A stretch of 13,659 bases of DNA from DATFWK01 sp035259345 (GTDB lineage Bacteria > Actinomycetota > Thermoleophilia > Miltoncostaeales > Miltoncostaeaceae): assembly GCA_035259345.1 (NCBI GenBank), contig DATFWK010000006.1, positions 1 through 13,659 on the forward strand, read 5' to 3'. Below the pieces are notes generated by a model that was given only the letters and a program-made list of their open reading frames with translations, was not told the origin of the DNA and made no database searches. Of this stretch, positions 1-5,576 are shown one piece after another. The position numbers and the translations under genes were made by a program. Every line of letters begins with the position of its first letter. Position 1 is the first letter of the stretch.

Positions 1-137
1 GGCCGCTCCGTGAGGGCCATGAGGTCGCGCATGGCCGACGAGACGATCTTGGCCGCGCGGGACGCGAACCGCTCGTCGTAGCGGGCGCCGTCCGACGGCG
101 TCACCTGGCTGTGCGCGTGCCTCGAGTGCGTTCCCAT
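1..137 (-). CDS. PLP-dependent aminotransferase (MocR/2-aminoadipate-type), N-terminal 45 codons only
   Basis: The minus strand carries an ATG at 135-137, preceded by a strong Shine-Dalgarno GGAGGGG (147-141), and the frame stays open to the window edge. The peptide begins MGTHSRHAHSQVTP and continues with FASRAAKIVSSAMRDLMALTER. The segment from FASRA to MRDLMALTER matches the N-terminus usual in fold-type I aminotransferases of the 2-aminoadipate/valine-pyruvate group, where it leads into a 'PEIISFAGGLP'-like motif. That motif and the PLP lysine lie outside the window, so substrate cannot be stated. The gene is divergent from the GtrA operon, and a TACACT -10 box at 172-167 would give a leader of about 20 nt. 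Family assignment rests on this short conserved stretch. Confidence 0.7.
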   Translation of the reverse strand, partial: MGTHSRHAHSQVTPSDGARYDERFASRAAKIVSSAMRDLMALTER

Positions 138-140
138 CAA

Positions 141-148
141 CCCCTCCG
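141..148 (-). promoter_or_regulatory. Shine-Dalgarno site of the aminotransferase
   Basis: Reading the minus strand, CGGAGGGG lies directly before TTG-ATG. This is one of the few strong ribosome binding sites in the window, where many other starts look leaderless or coupled. It fixes the ATG at 137-135 as the start. Confidence 0.6.
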
Positions 149-166
149 GATGCGGCCGAACGTCGG

Positions 167-172
167 AGTGTA
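167..172 (-). promoter_or_regulatory. Probable -10 box (TACACT) of the aminotransferase
   Basis: The minus strand reads TACACT at 172-167, the same hexamer found before the AI-2E gene and hemB. Transcription would start near 160 and leave a leader of about 20 nt containing the GGAGGGG site. No convincing -35 box is visible. Confidence 0.45.
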
Positions 173-210
173 GAGCCAGGGCGTGGAACCGGCGAACCAA
201 ACCCCCGTGG

Positions 211-216
211 TAGCAT
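211..216 (+). promoter_or_regulatory. Probable -10 box (TAGCAT) of the GtrA operon
   Basis: GGTAGCAT ends 8 nt before a GTG at 225, matching the GGTANNNT spacing seen at three other starts here. A weaker rival, TAGAGC at 171-176, sits 6 nt before the upstream GTG at 183. I prefer TAGCAT because it fits TANNNT fully. Confidence 0.45.
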
Positions 217-224
217 CGCGGCCC

Positions 225-677
225 GTGCCCGTGAACGACGCCTCCACCGCCACGCGGCCGGCCGGGACGGTTCTTCGCCTGCCCGACCCCAGGCGCGCGC
301 GGCCTGAGGACTGGGCCCAGCTCGTCCGGTTCTGCATCGTCGGGGCCTCTGGCTACTTCGTCAACCTGGCGGTGTTCTCGGCGCTCGTGGAGGGCGCTGG
401 GGTCCACTACATCCCCGCGGCCGTGCTGGCCTTCTGCGTGGCGTGGTCCAGCAACTTCATGCTGAACAAGCACTGGACCTTTCGCCGCCACGGGCTCTCC
501 ACCCTTCAGCAGGGCGCGCGCAACCTGCTGGTGAGCCTCGCGGCGCTGGGGCTCAACCTGGCCGCCCTGCACCTGCTGGTCGTCGCGGGTGTGGGCGAGG
601 TGCTCGCCCAGGCGCTCGCGATCGCAGCCGTCACCCCCGTCAGCTTCCTCCTCAACCGCCGCTGGTCCTTCCGGTAG
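225..677 (+). CDS. GtrA family membrane protein
   Basis: A small polytopic protein of about 150 residues. Two GtrA hallmarks are visible: an N-terminal VRFCIVGASGYFVNLAVF segment (Phe/Gly-rich first helix ending in VNL.VF) and the paired basic-aromatic motifs NFMLNKHWTFR in the middle and NRRWSFR at the very C-terminus. About four membrane helices are expected and can be seen. GtrA proteins are thought to help move or use polyprenyl-phosphate-linked sugars at the membrane, which fits the two GT-C glycosyltransferases immediately downstream. GTG 225 is chosen because TAGCAT lies 8 nt upstream. GTG 183 would add 14 residues and GTG 231 would remove two. The gene ends 5 nt before the next start, so it is the first gene of an operon. 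The family call is firm; the sugar is unknown. Confidence 0.88.
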   Translation: MPVNDASTATRPAGTVLRLPDPRRARPEDWAQLVRFCIVGASGYFVNLAVFSALVEGAGVHYIPAAVLAFCVAWSSNFMLNKHWTFRRHGLSTLQQGARNLLVSLAALGLNLAALHLLVVAGVGEVLAQALAIAAVTPVSFLLNRRWSFR

Positions 678-682
678 CGCGG

Positions 683-2437
683 ATGCTGCGCCGGGCGATC
701 GCGGCCGCCGCCCTCGCCGGGGTGCTCGCGCTCACCGGGCATGCCGTCGCGGCTCCCCCGCAGTCCCCGCCGCTCGTCGGCCAGTCGCCGGTGCCCGCGG
801 TCGCGCCGCCGGGCGGCGCCGGGGTGACGCCCAGCGACGCCGCGGAGCTGACCCAGGCGCGGGTGATCGCGGTCGCCGCCGGCTCCGCGAAGGCCCGGTC
901 GTGGGCCGAGGACCACCACGTCGTGCGGACGACGGCGACGTTCGACGCCCAGACACGGCGGTGGACGGTCTCCTCGATCGACGCCAAGAACCGCATCCAG
1001 GCGCAGGTGTTCGTGGACGACCGGACCGGCGGGATCGCCGAGGTCCGCACGGGGCCGCAGGTCGCATGGCTCATGGCGCGCGGCTACAAGGGCGCGTTCG
1101 GCCGCTCGCTCACTCAGCCGCAGATCTGGATCCCGCTGACGATCCTGTTCGTGGTCCCCTTCCTCCGCCTGCGCCGCCTGGTCTCGTGGCGCACGCTGGA
1201 CCTCCTCGTGCTCGTCTCCTTCGGGATCTCGCTGATCTGGTTCAACCGGGGCGACATCTTCACCTCGGTCCCGCTGCAGTACCCGCCGCTCGTCTACCTC
1301 GGCGCCCGCCTCGCCTGGATCGGCGCCGCCCGCGCCCGGCGGCGCGCGGCCCCCGCACCCGCCGCGCAGGCCGCCCCCGAGGCGGCCGAGCGCACGCGGC
1401 CGACGCTTCGCAGCTGGTGCCCGACATGGCTGCTCGTGACGCTGATGCTCCTTGCCATCGGCCTCAGGCTCGGGCTGAACGCCTTCGACTCGAACGTCAT
1501 CGACGTCGGCTACGCCGGAGTCATCGGGGCCGACCGCATCGCCCACGGCACGACCCCATACGGGACCTTCCCGACCGACTGCTCGCAGTGCGACACCTAC
1601 GGGCCGGTCGCATACCTGGCCTACATCCCGTTCGAGGCGGCCAAGCCCTGGCACGGTCGCTGGGACGACCTGCCGGCCGCCCACGGCGCGGCCGTGACCT
1701 TCGACCTCCTGTGCATCGCGGGCCTGGTCGTGCTCGGCCGCCGTCTCTCCGGCTGGCGCCTGGGCACCGGCCTGGGCCTCGCCTGGGCGGCGTTCCCGTT
1801 CACGGCCTATGCGCTCGAGAGCAACTCCAACGACGCGCTGGTCGCGCTGTTCCTCATCTGGGGGCTCGTCTTCCTGCCACGCGCCGGCATCCGGGGGTTG
1901 ATGCTGGGCCTCGCCGTGCTGACGAAGTTCGTCCCGCTCCTCCTGGTGCCGCTCTGGAGCCGCCACCCGTTCCCGCGCGGGACAGGGCGGCGACGGATCG
2001 GGGCGTACCTCGGCGGCCTGGCGCTCGCCGTGGCCGGCACCGGCTGGGTGCTGCTGCTCGACGGTGGCTCGGGCGTCCACAGGTTCTGGTCGCGCACGGT
2101 CGGGTTCCAGCTCGGCCGCGACTCCCCGTTCTCGATCTGGGGCCAGCATCCCGGGCTGCGCCCGCTCCAGATCGCGCTGGGCGCGGTGGTCTGCCTCGCG
2201 GCCCTCTGGCTGTTCGTGCGACCGCGGCGGCTCGACCCGCTCGAGCTCGCCGCATTCTCGGGCGCGCTGATCATCGGCGCCGAGCTCGTGATGACCCACT
2301 GGTTCTACCTCTACATCCCGTGGTTCCTCCCCTTCGCCCTCATGGCGATGATCCCGCAGTGGCCGGACCCGGTCCGCGCCCCGACGCGCCCGGCCGTCCG
2401 CGAGGAGGCCCCGCCGCCGGTCCCAGTCCCGGCGTGA
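683..2437 (+). CDS. GT-C/GT87-like membrane glycosyltransferase with secreted PepSY-like N-terminal domain
   Basis: 584 residues. Residues 1-24 form a signal peptide or signal anchor (MLRRAIAAAALAGVLALTGH..AA). Residues about 50-140 form a soluble extracytoplasmic region with the strand pattern RRWTVSSIDAKNRIQAQVFV followed by DDRTGGIAEV, which resembles a PepSY domain. From about 147 the protein is a chain of hydrophobic helices. It has the GT87/DUF2029-like loop 'GADRIAHGTTPYG...TYGPVAYLAYIPFE', acidic residues in the first loop after a helix (FDSNVIDVGY), and a 'TKFVPLLLVPLW' segment. Such enzymes transfer sugars from polyprenyl-phosphate donors on the outer face of the membrane. ATG 683 is the natural start, 5 nt after the GtrA stop; the frame is open upstream but only as a shadow of GtrA. 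Donor and acceptor are unknown. Confidence 0.75.
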   Translation: MLRRAIAAAALAGVLALTGHAVAAPPQSPPLVGQSPVPAVAPPGGAGVTPSDAAELTQARVIAVAAGSAKARSWAEDHHVVRTTATFDAQTRRWTVSSIDAKNRIQAQVFVDDRTGGIAEVRTGPQVAWLMARGYKGAFGRSLTQPQIWIPLTILFVVPFLRLRRLVSWRTLDLLVLVSFGISLIWFNRGDIFTSVPLQYPPLVYLGARLAWIGAARARRRAAPAPAAQAAPEAAERTRPTLRSWCPTWLLVTLMLLAIGLRLGLNAFDSNVIDVGYAGVIGADRIAHGTTPYGTFPTDCSQCDTYGPVAYLAYIPFEAAKPWHGRWDDLPAAHGAAVTFDLLCIAGLVVLGRRLSGWRLGTGLGLAWAAFPFTAYALESNSNDALVALFLIWGLVFLPRAGIRGLMLGLAVLTKFVPLLLVPLWSRHPFPRGTGRRRIGAYLGGLALAVAGTGWVLLLDGGSGVHRFWSRTVGFQLGRDSPFSIWGQHPGLRPLQIALGAVVCLAALWLFVRPRRLDPLELAAFSGALIIGAELVMTHWFYLYIPWFLPFALMAMIPQWPDPVRAPTRPAVREEAPPPVPVPA

Positions 2438-2447
2438 GGGGCGGGCC

Positions 2448-3728
2448 GTGAGGAACCGGCTGCCGTGGCTCGTCACCGGCCTGGCTGCGCTGGTCTGGGT
2501 CGGGCCGCTCCAGTGGCACTGGTACGCGCACACGCTGATCACGGACCTGCCGGTCTACGAGACGGCGGCGCGCAGCATGGCGGCCGGGGGGATCCCCTAC
2601 CGCGACTTCAGCCTCGAGTACCCGCCCCTGGCGGCGCTGCTCTTCCTCGTCGCGCGGGTCCTGCCCTTCACCTACTCGTTCGCGTTCTCGGCGCTCATGC
2701 TGGTCGCGCTCTGCGCCACCGCGCTCGGGGTGATGGCGACCGCGCGGGCGCTCGGGCTCGACGCCCGCAGGGAGGCGCTCGCCGGCGGCGCCGTCGCGGT
2801 GAGCCCGCTCCTGCTCGGCGACTTCATCACGACGCGCTTCGACCTGGCGCTGGCGGCGCTCCTGGCCTGGACGCTCTGGGCCGCAGTCGTCTGGCGCTTC
2901 CGCCTGGCATGGGGGCTTCTCGCCGCGGCCATCCTGCTGAAGCTCGTGCCGGTGGCCCTGGTGCCGGTCCTCCTGCTCCACCAGCGGCGCGCCGAGGGCT
3001 CACGCCGCGCATGGGCGGGCGCGGCGGCCGGCGTCGGCGCGGCGGCCGTCGTGATCGCCGTCTTCGCCGCCGTCGCCCCCGGCGGCACCTGGGACATGCT
3101 GTCCTACAACCTCGACCGCCCCCTGCAGATCGAGTCGAGCGGCGCGGCGTACATGCTCGGGCTCCACTGGCTCGCCGGCATCCCGCTGCGCGTCGTCGAC
3201 TCGTTCGGGAGCCAGAACCTTGCGGGCGAGGGCACGGGCACGATCGCGGCGATCTCCACCGGCGTCACGGTCGCGCTCGTCGTGGCGATCGCCGTCACGT
3301 ACGCCGTCCTCCTGCGGCGGGCGCGCCCGCCGGCGGACGCGCGCCTGTTCGTGGCCGCCGTGGCGGCGACCATGGCTGCCCTCCTGGCCGGCGGCAAGGT
3401 GCTCTCGCCCCAGTTCCTCGTGTGGCTGCTCCCGGCCGGCTTCGTGGTGAGCGGTCGCTACGGAGCGGCCACGGCCTGGACGACCCTCGCGGCGATGGTC
3501 CTCACGCAGGCGTACTTCCCGAGCCGCTACTTCGACCTCGTGGACTTCCGGGCGCCGGCGATCGGGCTGCTGGTGCTGCGCGACGCGGTGCTGCTCGTGC
3601 TCGTGGCGCTCGCGTGGCCCCGGCCGGCGCTCGCCAGCCCGCCCGAGTGGACGCTTCCGCAGCGCACCACGCCGGCGCCCGAGGAGGCCGCGGTGTCGGC
3701 GGTCTCCGGCCGCCTGCTCTCAGGCTGA
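2448..3728 (+). CDS. GT87/DUF2029-like polyprenyl-phosphate-dependent glycosyltransferase
   Basis: 426 residues, with an N-terminal helix (LPWLVTGLAALVWVGPLQW) and about ten or more membrane segments. The first large loop contains 'VYETAARSMAAGGIPYRDFS' then 'LEYPPLAALLFLVARVLP', the usual GT87/DUF2029 pattern (Y..A...L.G..PY.DF..EYPPL). Later come 'LLKLVPVALVPVLLL' and 'GGKVLSPQFLVWLLPAG', also typical of the family (K..P...P and GK..SPQ...W..P). GTG 2448 is chosen because GAGGGG (2436-2441) lies 6 nt upstream, overlapping the previous stop. The gene is third in the GtrA operon with a 10-nt gap. It probably works with the upstream GT-C enzyme on a lipid-linked or cell-wall glycan. Its last 9 bases overlap the end of the convergent metallophosphoesterase gene. 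Confidence 0.82.
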   Translation: MRNRLPWLVTGLAALVWVGPLQWHWYAHTLITDLPVYETAARSMAAGGIPYRDFSLEYPPLAALLFLVARVLPFTYSFAFSALMLVALCATALGVMATARALGLDARREALAGGAVAVSPLLLGDFITTRFDLALAALLAWTLWAAVVWRFRLAWGLLAAAILLKLVPVALVPVLLLHQRRAEGSRRAWAGAAAGVGAAAVVIAVFAAVAPGGTWDMLSYNLDRPLQIESSGAAYMLGLHWLAGIPLRVVDSFGSQNLAGEGTGTIAAISTGVTVALVVAIAVTYAVLLRRARPPADARLFVAAVAATMAALLAGGKVLSPQFLVWLLPAGFVVSGRYGAATAWTTLAAMVLTQAYFPSRYFDLVDFRAPAIGLLVLRDAVLLVLVALAWPRPALASPPEWTLPQRTTPAPEEAAVSAVSGRLLSG

Positions 3729-4508
3729 GGGCGCCGCCGGCTCGCTGAAGGGGGTGATCGAGCGCGCGAGACCGTCCGGGCCGGCCTCGACGAGCGCCCC
3801 CTGCACGAGCACGCCCCCGTCGGCCACGTCGAACCGCGCCGGCGCGCCGGTCAGGAAGCGGCGCAGGATGACCTCCTTGCGCACGCCGATGACCGAGTCG
3901 TGGGGCCCGGTCATCCCCAGGTCGGTCATGAAGGCGGTGCCGCCCGCGAGCACCCGCGCGTCGGCCGTCTGGACGTGCGTGTGCGTGCCGACGACCGCCG
4001 TCACCCGCCCGTCCAGGTGATGCCCCATCGCGACCTTCTCGCTGGTGGCCTCGGCGTGCATGTCGACGATCACGTGGCGCGCGCTGCGCCGGGCGCGCTC
4101 GACCAGCTCGTCGACAACCGTGAACGGGCTGGCCCCGGCGTCGATGAAGACGGAGCCCAGGAGGTTGAGCACGGCCACCCGCTCGCCGCCGGCGGCGTCC
4201 ACCACGGCGAGGCCGCGGCCGGGCGCCCGCGGCCTGAGGTTCGCCGGCCGGAGCGCCCGCGGGTCGCTCTCGAGCACCGCGTAGTAGTCGGTCTGGCGGA
4301 GCGTGTGGTTGCCGCCCGTTAGCACGTCGACGCCGGCCGCGAAGAGCTCCGTCGCCTGGCGTGCGTGGGTGCCGGCGCCCCCGGCCGCGTTCTCGGCGTT
4401 GACGACGACGAGGTCCGGCGTCATGCGCTCGCGGAGCGAGGGAAGGCTGGCGAGGAGCGCCGCGAGGCCGACGGAGCCGACGACGTCGCCGATGATCAGC
4501 GCCCGCAC
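3720..4508 (-). CDS. YmdB-family (TIGR00282) metallophosphoesterase
   Basis: 262 residues, full length for the family. The di-metal ligands of YmdB-type phosphodiesterases are all visible: D8 (IIGDVVGS), E39-N40 (NAENAAGG), N67-H68 (GGNHT), H151 (DMHAEATSEK), H176 and H178 (GTHTHVQTAD). The conserved 'AFMTDLGMTGPHDSVIG' and 'RFLTGAPARFDVADG' follow. Characterised homologues hydrolyse 2',3'-cyclic nucleotides; Bacillus YmdB affects sporulation and biofilm decisions. The start is GTG at 4508-4506 with no clear Shine-Dalgarno. The inverted-repeat element ends 10 nt upstream of it, so its transcription today may differ from the ancestral read-through from the upstream LytM-like gene. The 3' end overlaps the convergent glycosyltransferase by 9 bp. 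Confidence 0.9.
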   Translation of the reverse strand: MRALIIGDVVGSVGLAALLASLPSLRERMTPDLVVVNAENAAGGAGTHARQATELFAAGVDVLTGGNHTLRQTDYYAVLESDPRALRPANLRPRAPGRGLAVVDAAGGERVAVLNLLGSVFIDAGASPFTVVDELVERARRSARHVIVDMHAEATSEKVAMGHHLDGRVTAVVGTHTHVQTADARVLAGGTAFMTDLGMTGPHDSVIGVRKEVILRRFLTGAPARFDVADGGVLVQGALVEAGPDGLARSITPFSEPAAPSA

Positions 4509-4518
4509 TTCGGGGCCC

Positions 4519-4539
4519 TAGTGCTCCGCCCCAGGAGTC
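4519..4539 (+). repeat. Left terminal inverted repeat of the 4519-4722 element
   Basis: With the flanking TA this 21-bp end matches the complement of 4702-4722 at 20 of 21 positions; the one mismatch is the pair 4534/4706. It stops 10 nt before the GTG of the metallophosphoesterase gene. Confidence 0.75.
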
Positions 4540-4583
4540 CGTTGCATAGCCGGGGTGCGAAACGCCGGCCGGGCAAGGACGCA

Positions 4584-4617
4584 GCCTGCGCCCATATCCG
4601 GGCATATGGGCGCAGGC
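4584..4617. repeat. Perfect 14-bp hairpin inside the 4519-4722 element
   Basis: GCCTGCGCCCATAT (4584-4597) pairs perfectly with ATATGGGCGCAGGC (4604-4617) around the 6-nt loop CCGGGC. There is no T-run on either strand after it, so it is not a standard intrinsic terminator. Two similar direct repeats flank it (CAAGGACGCAGCC at 4574-4586, CGAGGACACAGCC at 4617-4629). It could be an operator, a transcript-stabilising fold, or a structural part of the mobile element. Confidence 0.7.
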
Positions 4618-4701
4618 GAGGACACAGCCCCCGAGGCGGAGGTATATCGGAGCGATGACGTTCGCACCCGGCCGAGCGTTGCAGCCGCCGGGTGGCGACG
4701 A

Positions 4702-4722
4702 GACTTCTGGGGCGGAGCACTA
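4702..4722 (-). repeat. Right terminal inverted repeat of the 4519-4722 element
   Basis: Partner of 4519-4539 (20 of 21 positions including TA). The TA and the next base supply the TAG stop codon of the LytM-like gene (4722-4720). The same stop would be made by the other flank if the element were absent. Confidence 0.75.
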
Positions 4723-5496
4723 ACTTCCGACCCGGACGACCTCGATGTGCACGTGGCTTCCACCGCCCCCGGTGTAGTCGGCGATCTCCGGCCGGGCGAC
4801 GGCCTCGACGTCGGAGAGGTCCCTGACCTGGCCGAGGCAGCTCGTGCCGGCGGCGACCCACTCCCCGACCCGCGGCGGGCCCGCGGCGGACGCGCCGCAG
4901 AGCGAGGCCGGCCGGCGCGATGCGGGGATGCGGGTGATGTGGTTGACGCGGACCACCGCGTCGCCCGCGGACGCCGGGCTGATGTCCACCTGGTAGCCCA
5001 CGCGCTTCCCTGCGATCACGTAGTCGCTCACGCTCGCGACGGTGCCGTCGACGGGCGAGAAGACCGGCGTGCCCGGCGCGGCGGCGACGTCCACGGCGCC
5101 GGTGTCCGGGCCAGGCCGCCCGTCGCGTGGGGCGATGTCGTAGCGGCGCCCCGAGTCCGGCTCGAGCGCGGCGACGGACGGGTCGTCGACCGCCCGGAAG
5201 AGGATCTCGCCGATCCGGGTGCGGTCGACCGGGAGCTTGAGCACGACGGCGTCGGCGCGGGCGAGCGCCAGGTCCGGCGGCCGGGCCCCCAGGTCGAACT
5301 GCGAACGGGACTTCCCGCCCCCCGCGACGGCCGTCCCGCCGCTGTCCCGGACGACCAGGCCGACGAGGAGCGCGAGCACCACGCTGAGCGCCAGAACGAG
5401 GCCGGCACCGGCCACCGTGCGCCGCCGCCGCCGCTTGGCCGCTCGTTCGCGGGCGCGCTGACGCGCCGCGAGCTGGTCGCGGGTGATCGCGGACAC
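4720..5496 (-). CDS. Membrane-anchored LytM/M23-like protein, zinc site apparently incomplete
   Basis: 258 residues from GTG 5496. A basic cytoplasmic tail (RARERAAKRRRRR) precedes one membrane helix at about 27-50, then an extracytoplasmic region. Residues about 130-255 follow the M23/LytM order: 'GAVDVAAAPGTPVFSPVDGTV', 'VRVNHI', 'GEWVAAGTSCLGQVRD', and C-terminal 'GSHVHIEV'. HVH (248-250) and D136 match zinc-binding positions. The first histidine of the usual HxxxD is not there; by spacing the position is T132. Two cysteines, C200 and C220, could pair outside the cell. The protein may be a degenerate M23 fold acting as a binding or regulatory partner of cell-wall hydrolases. GTG 5496 is chosen because TAGCCT lies 7 nt upstream and the basic tail starts just after it; an upstream GTG at 5568 would add an unlikely Pro-rich tail and overlap the divergent promoter. 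Confidence 0.68.
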   Translation of the reverse strand: MSAITRDQLAARQRARERAAKRRRRRTVAGAGLVLALSVVLALLVGLVVRDSGGTAVAGGGKSRSQFDLGARPPDLALARADAVVLKLPVDRTRIGEILFRAVDDPSVAALEPDSGRRYDIAPRDGRPGPDTGAVDVAAAPGTPVFSPVDGTVASVSDYVIAGKRVGYQVDISPASAGDAVVRVNHITRIPASRRPASLCGASAAGPPRVGEWVAAGTSCLGQVRDLSDVEAVARPEIADYTGGGGSHVHIEVVRVGS

Positions 5497-5503
5497 CGGC
5501 AGG

Positions 5504-5509
5504 AGGCTA
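5504..5509 (-). promoter_or_regulatory. Probable -10 box (TAGCCT) of the LytM-like gene, leaderless layout
   Basis: The minus strand reads GGTAGCCT, ending 7 nt before the GTG at 5496. This spacing puts the transcript start at or next to the start codon. No Shine-Dalgarno is present. It shares an 80-bp divergent spacer with the AI-2E promoter. Confidence 0.5.
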
Positions 5510-5563
5510 CCTGGGCGCCCGGACCTTAGCCAGAAGTTGTCCCGGTGCGGGGGAGGCCGAAGG

Positions 5564-5569
5564 TACACT
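5564..5569 (+). promoter_or_regulatory. Probable -10 box (TACACT) of the AI-2E/ABC operon, leaderless layout
   Basis: GGTACACT is followed by 7 nt and then ATG 5577. There is no ribosome binding site. The hexamer and spacing repeat those before hemB. A TTGTCC at 5537-5542 would be 21 nt upstream, too far for a normal -35 box. Confidence 0.55.
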
Positions 5570-5576
5570 GGCGCCG

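Larger units (their letters stand above)
4519..4722. mobile_element. MITE-like non-autonomous element, 200 bp, TA target duplication
   Basis: The 211-bp gap between two co-directional genes is almost wholly filled by an element bounded by 19-bp terminal inverted repeats: left GTGCTCCGCCCCAGGAGTC (4521-4539), right GACTTCTGGGGCGGAGCAC (4702-4720). Eighteen of 19 positions pair, and both ends are flanked by TA (4519-4520, 4721-4722). A further inner pair, gggtgcgaaacg (4552-4563) with cgttcgcaccc (4659-4669), pairs with a single bulge. There is no transposase. Deleting the element with one TA leaves the upstream gene's TAG stop intact and puts the next GTG 9 nt away, a typical operon junction. 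Known biology: TA duplication fits IS630/Tc1-mariner-type transposition. Inference: this is a MITE mobilised in trans. The alternative is an ordinary regulatory palindrome. Confidence 0.6.

Noticed and set aside
443..682. Upstream extension of the first glycosyltransferase frame
   Set aside because: The extra 80 residues are an Arg/Pro/Gly-rich shadow of GtrA, while ATG 683 opens a proper signal peptide just after the GtrA stop.
506..2542. 678-codon minus-strand open frame across the first glycosyltransferase
   Set aside because: It has the Arg/Glu/Asp/His/Pro-rich composition of an antisense frame in GC-rich DNA and no recognisable domain. The plus strand codes a clear membrane protein.
4584..4617. 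Intrinsic terminator for the LytM-like gene
   Set aside because: The stem is strong but no run of T follows on either strand, and it lies about 100 nt after the stop.
5497..5568. Longer N-terminus for the LytM-like protein from GTG 5568
   Set aside because: It would cover the divergent promoter region and add a Pro-rich tail before the basic/membrane anchor. TAGCCT supports GTG 5496.
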